The translations under genes and the position numbers were made by a program. DNA of 64,000 bases from Diogma glabrata (Eukaryota > Arthropoda > Insecta > Diptera > Cylindrotomidae), in the NCBI GenBank assembly GCA_963693315.1, contig OY856187.1, positions 117,655,166-117,719,165 on the forward strand, written 5' to 3'. Each line of letters begins with the position of its first letter. The stretch's first letter is position 1. Under the pieces are notes generated by a model, which saw only the letters and a list, made by a program, of their open reading frames with translations, had not been told where the DNA came from and did not search any database. This document shows positions 1-10,518 of the stretch, in pieces.

Positions 1-253
1 GCTTTAGCAACTTTTTTAATAATATTTTGTTACATGTTTCAACCATAAATGGTCATTCTCAAACATTTAAAAATATTATGAATCAAATAAAAACATTTTT
101 CATTCAACAAAATTTTTGTTTGATAAAAAGCATACTATAGAAAATTTTAATTGAAATAACTAGAATGAAAATTATTTTTATAAACAAATTTTAGAAGCTT
201 ACTATTTTAATTTTATGAATGAAATATGATTTTTAACAGAAATTTTAATTGAA

Positions 254-600
254 TTATTCCAAAACAGAATTGTATAAAATATTTGAATTAAAAGAAAGTT
301 TGTCATTTAAAATTAAATTTGGTTGTGTTTTGAACCCTTTGTAAATTTCAAATTCTTCAAGAGAGTCCATTAAAACACCTTGATTACATAAATGTAAAGC
401 CTTCAAATTTTGTTCAAAATTGGTATAATTATGATTGTTATCGACTAAATGGTTTGCAAAAATAGACTTTAGATTTTGTTTGTTTTTCTTCATTGGAAGA
501 TGCTCTTTGAATCTATCTTTGAAACATCTGCCGGTTTTCCCGATGTAAAACTTTCCACAAGAATCACATTTAATTTTATACACTCCTGAACAAGATTCTA
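254..600 (-). mobile_element. Penelope-like retroelement fragment, GIY-YIG endonuclease domain
   Basis: The minus strand reads an open frame of about 110 residues that opens with SGVYKIKCDSCGKFYIGKTG, a GIY-YIG nuclease signature (GVY in place of GIY, then FYIGKTGR), followed by FKDRFKEH and NHLVDNNHN. The order CxxC, YIG, R and EH is typical of the C-terminal nuclease of Penelope-like elements. No Penelope reverse transcriptase is present; the frame runs straight into an unrelated retroelement of opposite orientation at about 601. It lies in an insulin receptor intron, antisense to nothing else. A stand-alone GIY-YIG gene is less likely because the frame has no proper start and no intact N-terminus. 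Confidence 0.8.
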
Positions 601-1745
601 ATTAACATCTCAAAAGCATTTGATCGAATTTGGCATGCCAACTTGATCAACAAGCTCGTTGCGTACGGTTTTCATCCCGCAGTCGTGAAGTTGATTCAAA
701 ATTTTCTCTCTAACCGATACATCTCGGTATCTATAGATGACTTTTCTTCTGAGTCTAAATTAATAACCACTGGTGTACCCCAAGGCTCAGTTTTATCTCC
801 CACTTTATTTTTAATTTATATCAACGAACTGTTGCAAATCACCAGTAACCCAATGAATAGTTTTGCAGATGATAGTACACTGCACAAGTCATTCGTCTTC
901 CTATCTTCAAAGGGTAAAATGCATGAACGAATAAATCCCGTCCGGAGAGACGCTGCCATAAATGTAAACGAGGACCTAAAAAAAAACGCCGATTGGGGTG
1001 ACAAAAATTTGGTCAATTTTAATTCCACCAAAACACAGCTATTGATTGTTTCCAGATCAAAGACCGAGTTTCCCAACGATATTTCAATTAATATGTGTGA
1101 CGACCAAATAGACGAATGTGAAAGCATTCGTTTATAGGGAGTCACAATATCCAATGACTTACTCTGGAACGATCATATAATGGCCATGGCAAAGAGCGCG
1201 TCAAGAAAACTCGGTTTCCTCAATAGATGTAAAAAATATTTTACTTCGCATCAATTACTCCACATTTATAAGTCCTATATTCGTCTCTGTATGGAGTATT
1301 GTTGTCCTGGCTCTTTTGGACTCTGTTCAAAAGCGAGCTATACGAATTGTTGGTGATCGAGATTTAACATTAGATCTTGATTCCCTGCAACATCGTCGCA
1401 CTGTTGCTGATCTCGTTGTTTTTTATAAATATCGTCACCAGCAGTGGTCGGATGAAATCAGGTCCATAATGCCTCAGACATATGTTTTTCCCCGTTTTAC
1501 TCGTCAATCGGTTTGTAGAATGCAAAGGGATTTCTTTATGCGTACATCGTACACATGGAATGCTTTGCCCGAATCAATAGTCTCGAGTGCCTTCAATCCA
1601 CAAAGATTTAAAAAAAGCGTCCACCTATACCTCAAGACGCATGTTGTTGTGGGACCTACGTCTTAAAAGGTATCTATGTGTTGTTGTGACACATTTTGTA
1701 ATTCCTACTACACAACACTTCTTATTAAAAAAAAAAAAAAAATAA
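601..1745 (+). mobile_element. 5'-truncated non-LTR retrotransposon (CR1/jockey-like), decayed
   Basis: The frame starts inside the reverse transcriptase palm at ISKAFDRIWH and continues through GVPQGSVLSPTLFLIYINEL and the catalytic FADDSTLH box (about 859-885). An in-frame TAG at about 1135 interrupts a segment expected to read LGVTI. A frameshift near 1310 then leads into the usual C-terminal tail (DSVQKRAIRIVGD, later HRRTVADLVVFYKYRH and TWNALPESI), ending at 1666. A short 3' UTR with TTATTAAAA and a poly-A run (about 1727-1742) follows. The 5' end is lost, as is usual for target-primed insertion. Related 3' ends recur near 7240-7380 and 36328-36352 on the minus strand. The clade is only approximate. 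Confidence 0.85.
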
Positions 1746-2025
1746 ATTATTTTAAAATAAAATTATGATTTTAACGTGACAGGCAAAACAATTTTTTACC
1801 TAATCGCAAGTCGAAGGCTAGAGACCTGACTCTGATTAGAAGAACGCCAATTCAATTCTCGAACTCAAATTGAGAGAATTGTTTATAACGCAAAGCAAAT
1901 AATAGGTAATACTTGCATTTGTGAAATTCAATAATATATATTGTTTTTTCTTAAAAACCTTAAACCATAAAACCTAAACCATTAATTGTTGCCATAGTTC
2001 TTAGCAATAATTTTAGAAAATGTAG

Positions 2026-2977
2026 CACTCCAAAAATAAATTCCATTTCCAATTAAAATACGGTTGTCTCAATCTCGCCGAATCGAAATTGATTCAACAA
2101 CTGTACAGTTACAGAACGGTGTAGATGAGCCAACCGCACCTAATTTTTAAGTTTAAGTAATAGTAGTTCAATTAATTTCAAATACATACTTCTATTTTGA
2201 AATGAAAAATTCATAATACGTGTGTTCCATTTACCACATTTTCCTTTACTTTTGTACTAAATTTCGTTTTCAAGTTAACCATATCAAATGATGGTAAAGC
2301 TACGTGACAAACTTACGCTTCTATTCACCGCCAGAGTTTTTGTCAGTTTAGAGAATAATTTCAAATATGTTTGCCCAAATGCTTATACAAATTTAGAATT
2401 TCTAGCCTAAATGTCATATTTTTGTCCAGCTTTCTTTAATTGTTTATATTTTGCATGAATCATAATTTTAATTTTCAGAAATTTTTTAATTTTTAATTAA
2501 TTTTCTTAAATTTAACAAACTCAAAATAAAATTTAAACTTAAAATTTTGTCAAACTTATAATTTTCTTTTACGTTGTTTAGCAATATTGTTTTTCAAAAT
2601 TGTCAAAACAATTTATTGTCAAAAAAAAATGTCGGAAACGTGTGGTAAGAAAGAAATTGAGTTGTAGTAGATCAAAAATCTAATACACCTCACATTTAAG
2701 TCGTTCCATTTAAAATTCGGTTCGGGTAGCAAGTTTACCTAAAAGGAACACGGGTAATGTAAGGCCAAAGTTATTTTTTTACCATAGAAATAGTTATTAA
2801 CTTTATACAACTACTGTTGTATTGCATGCAACTCTTTTTATTTTAAATAAACCTCATTCTGTTATCAGGAAAATGTTTACCTTTCTCAATCACCGTGAAA
2901 TTGTTGCGACTATTTTTTTTTTAATAATAAACTGCTAACTTCGAGATGAGGTTGTCATTATTTGAATTTTTTCATTG
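2026..2977 (-). mobile_element. CACTG/CATTG-ended MITE copy, split by a later insertion
   Basis: Read on the minus strand, 2977-2740 and 2215-2026 match the two halves of the intact copy at 40766-41213, including ATGACAACCTCATCTCGAAG, the block ending GAATGAGGTTTATTTAAAAT, and the terminal block with TTGAGACAA. The end at 2973-2977 is followed by TA, fitting a TA target duplication; the other end reads CACTC at 2026. About 530 bases of unrelated sequence (2217-2750) separate the halves. Confidence 0.7.
2217..2750. mobile_element. Unclassified insertion inside the 2026-2977 MITE
   Basis: The two halves of the surrounding MITE meet across this segment when compared with the intact copy at 40.8-41.2 kb. 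The segment begins CGTGTGTTCCATTTACC and ends AGGAACACGGG, so GTGTTCC/GGAACAC forms a short terminal inverted repeat. No coding sequence is seen. The superfamily is unknown. Confidence 0.45.
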
Positions 2978-3052
2978 TATTACAATCCGGCAAAAATGGA
3001 TTCACAGCATTGTTTTGATCCGTCTCAAGAACCAAAGAATTAGGCGCGCTAT

Positions 3053-3234
3053 ACACTTGAGCTAAACTATGCGAACTATGTTTTTTGTATATAACGTAAT
3101 AATACAAAATACATTACGGAAACAAAACATTTTAAAATTAAAAACGGCAACATTACATTTTTTAAAAAAATCATTATTCGCATTAAAACATTATTTTTTT
3201 GAAAAACATAGTTCGCATAGCTTAGCTCAAGTGT
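3053..3234. mobile_element. Small MITE with ~33-base terminal inverted repeats
   Basis: ACACTTGAGCTAAACTATGC at 3053-3072, continuing to about 3087, is matched in inverse orientation by 3201-3234 with one or two differences. The 182-base element has an AT-rich centre and no coding potential. No convincing target-site duplication is visible. It sits about 250 bases downstream of an insulin receptor exon, inside the next intron. Confidence 0.75.
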
Positions 3235-3482
3235 TCGGGAGTTGAAGTTTAAAACCAACAAGTGTTTGGAAGTATATATAGAAATTTTAAGAAAATTTTA
3301 ATTCGTAATTTTGTGTTTATCGAAATAAGTAAGGATCGAAAGAGTAAGACACTTGGCTCGATAGTCGATATAAATATTAAATTAATTAAATAATATTATA
3401 CACATAAAACAAATTTAACAACCAAACGATATACGGTTATGCAAAAAAAAACTAGAAAAAAGCTTTAATATTAAAAACTCAC

Positions 3483-3672
3483 TTTACATAAACCCAGTCA
3501 TGCAGTTGATCTTCAAAATCTATTTTACTAACGGCATCCAATTCCGTTACTTTTGTTCGACCATAATTCTGAGTTGAATACGGATTTGAACAGTTACACG
3601 ATGGATCAACTGGCTTCATTGGTTCAGCAGGTTTTGTTTGCGTAACTGGTGGTAACGTTATTGGTTTTAGAG
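3483..3672 (-). CDS. InR: Insulin receptor, alpha-chain C-terminal exon (insert region and alpha-CT)
   Basis: This exon follows acceptor TTTATAG at 3680-3673 and ends at donor GTGAGT (3482-3477). It encodes LKPITLPPVTQTKPAEPMKP, then CNCSNPYS, and ends KIDFEDQLHDWVYVK. That last stretch lines up with the vertebrate alpha-CT helix (VFENFLHNSIFV), the segment that binds insulin together with the L1 face. The CNC pair is placed like the cysteines that link the two alpha chains; this is an inference from position. The exon starts after the first base of a codon and ends in phase 2. The furin cleavage site, beta-chain, membrane span and kinase must lie beyond the left edge. Proline-rich spacing before CNC is variable between insects. 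Confidence 0.93.
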
Positions 3673-3733
3673 CTATAAAAAATGAAACATTAATTAACTT
3701 TATACATAAACATCCAAATCGATTGATATATAC

Positions 3734-4074
3734 GTTCTAAGCAATAATCTCTTTGCTCCAATAACTCATAATTATCATTTGTCAATTTTGCTTTTATGAT
3801 GTAAGACGTAAGGTTTCCATTCGCTTTCTTTGGCGGTTCCCATGATATTATGATTTCAGAACTATGATTCGAAGATACTTCTAGCCTTTGAACATCTTCC
3901 GGTTGTCCTGGCTCTGTGCGAAAGTATTGTATCGGGCTTTGAGCCCCCGTTCTTTCAGTGGACACAGTATAAGTTGTAACATAATATGCATATTGTGTAT
4001 ATGGTTCTAAATGTGTAAGAATATGTGTGATTGTCTGGTTGGGAGCAAACTCAGTTACATCGTCAATAACCCAT
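3734..4074 (-). CDS. InR: Insulin receptor, fibronectin type III exon (FnIII-1/2)
   Basis: Acceptor TTTTTACAG precedes 4074 and donor GTATAT follows 3734. The 113-codon product begins WVIDDVTEFAPNQTITHILT and includes LEPYTQYAYYVTTYT, the typical end of a first fibronectin III domain (human GLKPWTQYAVYVKAVT). A second domain opens with VQRLEVSSNHSSEIIISWEP and PNGNLTSYII-like KANGNLTSYII. It closes with LLEQRDYC, whose cysteine matches human HNYC before the alpha-chain insert. The domains form the stalk between the ligand-binding head and the membrane. It joins the previous exon by completing a split glycine codon (GG|A). The reading frame is uninterrupted, with a 61-base intron after it. Confidence 0.95.
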
Positions 4075-4133
4075 CTGTAAAAATGTTCAAAATTAAAAGA
4101 CACAACTTACAATTAAAATTTGTATTTACGTAC

Positions 4134-4791
4134 CCATCGCCACCACAAGCATCCCGACCATCATATAAGCTAACATTTTTAAAAGGAGCCAAAATATGAT
4201 GTACGGTATATGCTAATAACACACGATCATCTTCTAAATTAAACGGCGCCCAACTCAATAAAACTACCATACTTTGAATCATAGTGACATTAACAATTAA
4301 AGTTGTAACATTACATGCAATTTTATCGCCGTTAGAACTTTTGGCAACATCTTCATCACTAAACTCAGAAACCCCTGTCAACATTGGCTTTAAATTTTCT
4401 ATTTTTTCAAAACATAGTTTCGGATTAAAATGAAACGACACGGTTCCCTTCATAAATTTTATATCATGTCCTTCGTCCCACAGATCTAGTAAGCTTTGAT
4501 TATCCATAACGATAAGAACATATTTATCTTTCTCTAATGAATTGCCGTGAACAACTTTCAAATTTTTTAAAAAATTCAATGAAACCAACGGAAAGGAACG
4601 AACAACTTTTAAATATCCATCAATCTCAACAATGGATGATAATGACTGTTCAAGCTCTTTAACAATATTATTTCCACCTTGGCTACGAATTTGAATTTCA
4701 AGGGCACTGGTTATATGGGTACAACCGCGTAATTGCTGTGCTGCTGATATACTGTCAATTTTAGACACAGCACAAGATTTTCGACAAGGCC
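4134..4791 (-). CDS. InR: Insulin receptor, L2 ligand-binding domain exon
   Basis: Acceptor TTTTTTAAG precedes 4791; the GTACGT donor follows 4134. The product starts (D)GPCRKSCAVSKIDSISAAQQ, matching the receptor GPCPKVC...TIDSVTSAQ junction between the Cys-rich region and L2. Family landmarks follow in order: LRGCTHITSALEIQIR, GGNNIVKELEQSLSSIVEID, GYLKVVRSFPLVSLNFLKNL, VMDNQSLLDLWD and FHFNPKLCFEKIENL. After a variable NGDKIAC stretch it enters the first fibronectin III domain and ends YDGRDACGGDG (human YDGQDACGSN). The L2 beta-helix packs in the extracellular head. Length and spacing are normal and no stop is present. Adjacent introns are 56 and 59 bases. Confidence 0.96.
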
Positions 4792-4847
4792 CTTAAAAAA
4801 TCAATTTTAATTTAGGAATGTGTGTAACTTTTTACATGTAAACTTAC

Positions 4848-5213
4848 CATCACATTTGACACATGTTAGTTTACCATTAGTTTTAACACTGTTATAATTA
4901 GCCGGACAAGCAAGAATACATTTACCTTGAAATGGAATAAAAGAATTTTTTTCACCAATTGATACCGGAATTTCTGAACATTCTGCTTCTGTGATACATC
5001 TTCGATCCATATGCTCAAATGTTCCAATAGGGCATTCCTTAACACATTTAAAAGATGCGTCAGTTTTATTTTCAATATGAAAATGTTCACAAATTGTACA
5101 GTTATCAACTTTTGAAACCGGCGACAAAGAAGGTGAACAATTGCCAATACATGCTGAAGCACAACATTCACCATTTTCATTACATGAACGATTACCACAA
5201 TGGGCTGGACACA
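4848..5213 (-). CDS. InR: Insulin receptor, furin-like cysteine-rich exon
   Basis: The exon begins at acceptor CCTTCAG|TG and ends at donor G|GTAAGT (4847). It carries about 17 cysteines in 122 codons: CPAHCGNRSC, GECCASACIGNC, NCTICEHF, FKCVKECPIGT, RRCITEAECSE, FQGKCILACPANY and LTCVKCDG. This is the furin-like repeat region between L1 and L2 of insulin/EGF-type receptors, where disulfides hold a rod-like spacer that helps set hormone specificity. The first residue (V) is built from the last G of the exon at 5278. The frame continues into the next exon without a stop. Cysteine spacing agrees with human CPTICKSHGC...LCCHSECLGNC. Confidence 0.96.
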
Positions 5214-5277
5214 CTGAAGGTTTTAAAAAATAAATATTACTTTAAAACGAAAAAAACTATGAGCGTACAATACAAAC

Positions 5278-5419
5278 CTTTTTGACAATAGTGTTTATTC
5301 CAACATAGGCGTTTATCCAAACCTGGCAGAGTGCAATTAATTTTCGATGTTCCACCATTATCATCTTTATTGTTTTCTAAACCGGGACATGTTCGACATT
5401 CATTATCTTTTTGATTTTG
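5278..5419 (-). CDS. InR: Insulin receptor, start of cysteine-rich region exon
   Basis: Acceptor TTTCTTTCAG precedes 5419 and donor GTTTGTA follows 5278. The exon reads QNQKDNECRTCPGLENNK, then KINCTLPGLDKRLCWNKHYC, ending CQK. It matches the vertebrate segment NEECGDICPG...CWTHSHCQKVC, which links the L1 domain to the furin-like repeats. A phase-0 join to the exon at 63205 gives HYIA|QNQK, so the two exon blocks belong to one gene although 57.8 kb apart. The exon is 142 bases and ends after the first base of a valine codon. An open frame extends past the acceptor into the intron, but that part has no receptor similarity. Confidence 0.95.
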
Positions 5420-7230
5420 CTGAAAGAAACAATGTGGGTTATTATTAAATGTGGAATTAATTAATTGGTTTTGTACAACAAAATGCAGCACGTTGCAGCA
5501 ATTAAAAATAAACGTTTGAGACAAATACAGTGAGTGGAGTTGCACTACCCATTTGAGAAAATTTCGAGTAGGTTTTGATTCGTTTAACAACATGATGCTG
5601 AATGTGGTCATGCTACAAATAAAAAGATTGCTCCCAAATTCGGCCAAACTCCACAAATTTCCTAATGATTTTACAAATTCATTTTACGTCTGACATGGTT
5701 CTTCATCGAGTGATGTTTAAAATTCTTCATCTTCAAGTTTTTCGGAGCGCTAGAGCGCAAAAAACTCACTAAAATTAGAGATATTGGTGCAGTTGGCTTT
5801 TGCAGAAAACTAATCTTTTATAATATAAGATGCATTTCAAGGTTACATCAACATCTGTTGAGAATATCATCTGCTTTAAATGTCGAGTTAGTGGACATCG
5901 TGCACCCGGTTGTCCGCAGAAACAAATCAAATTGTATTGTTGGAAGTGTCACAAACCCGATGTGATTTACCGAAATTGTCTTGATTGTCATCAGGATTTA
6001 AACTAAAGACCGGGAGTAGATTACCGGGAACAGTACCTCCGGGTTAGAATCTTAAGGCCCCGAGAACTATAATGAAAAACATGGCTACTCAAGTCGAATC
6101 ACACCTTCCACAACAGAAGCAGGAGTGAACGCAGTTTTCAGTTAATTAAAATTAATTTAACATAATAAAATAAAACGTATTTTCAGCGCCTTCAAAGCTA
6201 TTTTAACTATTGGGGGTTGTGTAAATTAACTTCAAAAACTTGTGTTTCACCAATTATTTTAAGTATTAAGGATCCTCGGCCACATTCATCAATCAAAATT
6301 TTTAGTAAGAACTTTTTAGGACTTCTGAATAGTAGATTTTGGGAAAATATTTCTTGCAGTTGTTAAATTCTGTCGGCATTTCTTATTGCAAGTTTACCTA
6401 ATACATCCGCATGGTAGATGGTACAATTAATAGGATTTTAGGATATGTCGATGTACCCAGCACTCTGAATTGCTCCACTGTAAGGAGACAAAATCGATAT
6501 TTCCTGCGCCTGTTATTATTATTATTAAACCTAAACATGCTTAACTTCATATAAAAAAATGCGATTCGATATTGTTCCTGGTTTGCGTGAATAGCTTTAC
6601 CTGGGAATCGATTTCTGGAAGGCTTATGGTATCGTTCCCTCATTTGTCAAAGAGTTGACACGAATTAAGTTTGATAATGTCAAAGTTCATGATTTCACCT
6701 CTGATCAGCTTTAGGAACTTGCGAAGGTCAGGTTGTATTTAGACTACCATTGTCTTAATTCTCTGACCAAGAAGGACGCTTACCCCACTTAGTTGATCGA
6801 TGACCTATTAGGTCGTCTAAATAGCACGAAGTATATCTCAAGTATTGATCTCAAGAAGTATGCTTTCCTTCCAAATTTCTTTGACAGAAGTATCCAGATA
6901 TAAAACAGCCTCCACAGTGCCTGGCAGACCATTGTATCACTATATGTGTTATTATGGTTTTCCATATTATTCACTGTTGGTATACTGATTGTATCAGTTC
7001 AGGTTCTTGTACACTGATTGTATCAGTTCAGGGTTATGTCTTGTGAACTGTGCAATGCACCCCAGAGAATGTGTCAGCTGATGCATAAGGTAATTCCTCA
7101 CACATATCATGAGTGACTCATTGGTGGTCTCTTCAACGTTCTAGGAACATTTGGAACTGCTATCTTGGAAGAAGTAAAAATGTTTTAAAAGAAATGCCTT
7201 ATTTAGTTTTTATGTTGGGGAAGAGTGAAG

Positions 7231-7239
<9 letters not shown>

Positions 7240-7261
<22 letters not shown>

Positions 7262-7385
7262 TAAAATGTGTTGTGTAGTAGGAATTACAATATGTGTCAC
7301 AATAACACATAAAAACCTTTTAAGACCAAGGTCCCACTACAACATACGTTCAAAGGTGTTGATGGACGTAAATCTTTCTTTTTTT
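7240..7385 (-). mobile_element. 3' end of a non-LTR retrotransposon, inserted in the gypsy remnant
   Basis: A T-run (7240-7259) followed by the reverse complement of the 3' UTR seen at 1640-1730 (GTAATTCCTACTACACAACA and TCTTAAAAGG) marks a poly-A-tailed, severely 5'-truncated insertion. It interrupts the reverse transcriptase region of the surrounding element. The coding end resembles the KKSVHLYLKTHVVVGP tail. Confidence 0.85.
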
Positions 7386-9436
7386 GTTTTTTTTTATATT
7401 TTTTGTTAAAGAATGGATAACTAAACAAAAAATCCTATCACTGACAAAATATGACATAGGCCAATATTTTATGATAGAATAGAGAAAATAAAAGTAAATT
7501 AAAAAGTAAAAACAAATTTTTACAAAAATTTGCTGAAACAAAACAACAATGAAGTTGCCAATAATCCAGCCGGTTGCCTATTCCTTGATCCTGTGACGCA
7601 CGGTCTTTCTTGAAGATTAAAACCCACATATAGTTATATGAAGGCTCGTTTCCTCAAGGAAGCAATAGCGTCTCATCACCAAGGATTCTTTCACAGCTAA
7701 GATTGAGGATGCTACCGTTGACTGAATACAGTTCATCCGCCACCACCAAGATGTCACCTTGGCTTGTGATATCTTACTGCTATTGCCAGTGGTATGTGAT
7801 ATCTCACGTTAACTCGTATGTCAATAGCAGGGACTGGAGTACGCGGGATTGTCACACCCGTAGATCAAAAATAAAAAAAAAATTTCAAAACAATAAAAAC
7901 TGATCCCTCCACGAATCCTGAAAAAATACGAGCGGTTGCTGAATATCCTGCACCTACTACTGTGAAGCAGGTGTGCCGTCTTCTGGGTATGGCGGGATGG
8001 TACCAACGATTCATTCCTAATTATGCGAGTGTAGTAACACCAATAACCGATCTATTGAAGAAATGTCCGAACAAGCTAAGGTGAACTTTAGAAGCCCAAT
8101 TAGCTTTTGAAAATTTGTAGACTCTGTTGACTTCAGCTCCAGTTCTAATTACCCCGGATTATAATAAAGAATTCTTCATCTGGTGTGATGCTAGTCTGAT
8201 AGGGGTCGGTAGTGTCTTGTATCAAAGAAGCTAAACAAAACTCAACGAAACTATTCGCTTTCAGGCTTAAGTGTCTTGCGATACAGTGCGTGAAGAAATT
8301 TAGGGACTATGTCACAAATTCACAATTGTAACCGACCACTCGAGTATGAAGTGGCTTATGTCACAGAAAGACTTAAGTGGCAAACTGGGTAAGGGAACCC
8401 TAAAGCTTCAACATATGGAATTTACTATTATCAAAAATAAAATAGCCAGAATAGTCCATGCTTTATCTCGTCTTTATGATGATACACATGAAGAATTTGC
8501 CTAAGCACTAACACACCATAGTAATGATATACAGTTTGACGATGAAGGTTATCAACATAAGGACTACATAGAGATGATATCTAAAGTCCAAATATCACAC
8601 AAAGTTTTCCTTTTGGTGAAACATTAGGATGGCAACCTGTATATCACTGTAGAACCAAAACCTGATGCAATGCCGAATGATTGATCTGTGTGGAAGCTCT
8701 GGGTACCAAAACCTTTAACACCGGAAACGATCAAGAGACATGATGATAGTATAACTGCCCATGGAGGTGTAAAGAAGACGTTGAAGTTATTGCGACGTCT
8801 ATACCATTGGCCTAGTATGGCGTCACAAGTCCTCAATTACGTTGTGTCTTGTGATACCTGCAAACAGGCAAAGGTTTCGAATCTCCGATGCAATCTCAGT
8901 TCGTAACTGAACGTCCATGTTAGAGTAGAGAATCTACATAGATTTTTTGGAACCGTTCCAAACTCGGGAGTATGGTAATATTGATTGTATTGTCATTTCA
9001 CTAAATTTGTATTACTCAAACCTCTTCGGAACGCAACTTCACCTAACGTGAACGCCTTCTTGAAGAGTGATATGTTTTAAAATGTTTTGTACCAGAGTTT
9101 CTACACAGCGACAATGGTACACAGTGGCTAAGAAAATCTTCTCAGAACTTACTATCGGATTTCAATATTCAACATGTTAGAACTGAGGTCCACAATCCAG
9201 AGTAACCGTCTTCGATGCCACACGTGCGTATGTGAAGGGTCAACACACAACATGCGACTCTCATCTGGGGGGATAACTTATGGTTTGCGAGTTGGCCATG
9301 GTTCCGCTGTACTCCCCGTATTACTTGTTGTTTGGACAACATACAATCTCAGATGGGAAAACATATCAACTTATGCAATCCCTTCACATCCTCGATGGTA
9401 CAGTTATTTGTTAACGAAGAACTGGATCGTTTGGAC

Positions 9437-9496
9437 CATCTGCCCATACTCAGAAGTCGTGTTCAACATCTGCCCATACTCAGAAGTCGTGTTCAA
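9437..9496 (+). repeat. 30-base tandem duplication in gypsy integrase remnant
   Basis: Two perfect 30-base units, each starting CATCTGCCCATACTCAGAAG, lie in tandem. In frame they encode the repeated peptide HLPILRSRVQ, so the duplication added ten residues without shifting the frame. Confidence 0.95.
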
Positions 9497-9834
9497 GTGA
9501 GCCTTAAATCTGCATTTGAAAAATCGCATCAAACATCAATTGAGTGATCATTTGAAACATCATTTGAGTGATGCGAATGCAAAAACTTGGTTGGAAAAAA
9601 CATCGGGGTTCATCATGCTAAAGATATTGAAGAATAATCTTTTTGTCCTACTTCCTACAGTTCTTTCGTCTCTTTTTGGTTCATTAGGGTTCATTTTGCT
9701 CACAGTTATTATCGGGGATCTAACAAAACTGATTTCTTAGAGACAGAAAATATATTTAGAATAATAAAATATTATTAAAGTGTATAAGAAGTCTTTTAAT
9801 CAAAAAAAAAATTTTCAATAAATTTAAAATTTTA

Positions 9835-10318
9835 GAGCAATTTCACGCAAGTTCAGCAAAGTTTTGGGAAATTTTGACTTGACCCCTTTTAATTTTGATT
9901 ATTTTTTGTTTATGGATAGTCTTTCATAAATAAAAAATACAAGTTCTCTTAGAATTTTTTTTTTCGACCAGGGGTCTTCACAGGGTGCCCCTCAATTTTT
10001 TGTTATTTTGTGATGTGAGTGCATTTTGACGAGCGATTGTAGAAAAACTACTGAATCGATTTTTATAAATGATATGTCGTTGAATAGGTATTAGAACAAA
10101 GTTTTTAAAAATGTACACTGTTTATGTACACTAACCACTTGTAAAAGTTTGGGACTTGTGTTATTTTTTGTTTTAAAGATAAAATTCGTTGTGCATATGA
10201 CTGTCGGGAATCAGTTTTTTTTGTTCTGAAGGAAAATTATAAAAATGGCGATTTTTAGATTCAGATTTTTTTTATGTTAAATATCAAATATTTTATTATT
10301 AAATGAACTTTTTAAAAA
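9835..10318 (+). repeat. Left long terminal inverted repeat
   Basis: This arm pairs with 12178-12756 in inverse orientation. Landmarks such as GACCAGGGGTCTTCACAGGG (about 9966), GAATAGGTATTAGAACAAAG (about 10083) and GCATATGACTGTCGGGAATC (about 10193) recur inverted in the right arm. Confidence 0.9.
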
Positions 10319-10518
10319 GCAATTTCAGTCAAGTTCAGCAAAATTTTGCGACATTTTGACTCGACCCTTTTTAATTTGGTTTATTTTTAGTTTATAGATA
10401 GCCTTTGATAAATGAAAAATACGACTTCAAGTAGAATTTTTTTTAAATGTAATAATATAAATTATTATATTTTTAAATATAATAATATAATTATAATAAC
10501 AGTATAATTATAATAACA

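Larger units (their letters stand above)
1..3482 (-). other. Insulin receptor intron downstream of the alpha-CT exon (partial)
   Basis: The donor GTGAGT is at 3482-3477. No furin site, transmembrane or kinase exon was found on the minus strand to position 1, so this intron is at least 3,482 bases. The mobile elements in it are listed separately; 1746-2025 holds nothing recognised. Confidence 0.8.
5830..9740 (+). mobile_element. Decayed Ty3/gypsy retrotransposon (gag-PR-RT-RH-IN order)
   Basis: At 5830-6006 a short frame carries a CCHC zinc knuckle, CFKCRVSGHRAPGC, and a degenerate second one. Protease-end sequence LGIDFWKAYGIVPSF lies near 6600-6650. RT appears as LNSLTKKDAYP, LIDDLLGRLNSTKYISSIDL (6755-6855) and CNAPQRMCQLMHKVIPH-like sequence (7045-7105). 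After an inserted retroelement tail come PEKIRAVAEYPAPTTVKQV, RLLGMAGWYQRFIPNYASVV, FFIWCDASLIGVGSVLYQ and VTDHSSMKWLMSQKDLSGKL (RNase H, 7910-8400). The integrase H2C2 finger (8735-8870, ending CDTCKQAK) and core remnants follow to about 9500. Many stops and frameshifts make it dead. LTRs were not identified with certainty, although 9738-9760 resembles the LTR-like piece at 59949-60173. Confidence 0.9.

Noticed and set aside
816..1154. Minus-strand frame opposite the non-LTR reverse transcriptase
   Set aside because: It is a shadow of the RT frame, which has clear GVPQGSVLSP and FADD motifs on the plus strand.
5420..5656. Extension of the InR exon upstream of 5419 as an open frame
   Set aside because: A strong TTTCTTTCAG acceptor and the exact family match from QNQKDNEC mark the exon start; the extension has no receptor similarity.
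9949..10020. A CRISPR array or other regularly spaced repeat system
   Set aside because: Tandem arrays here lack unique spacers and lie in a eukaryotic intron.
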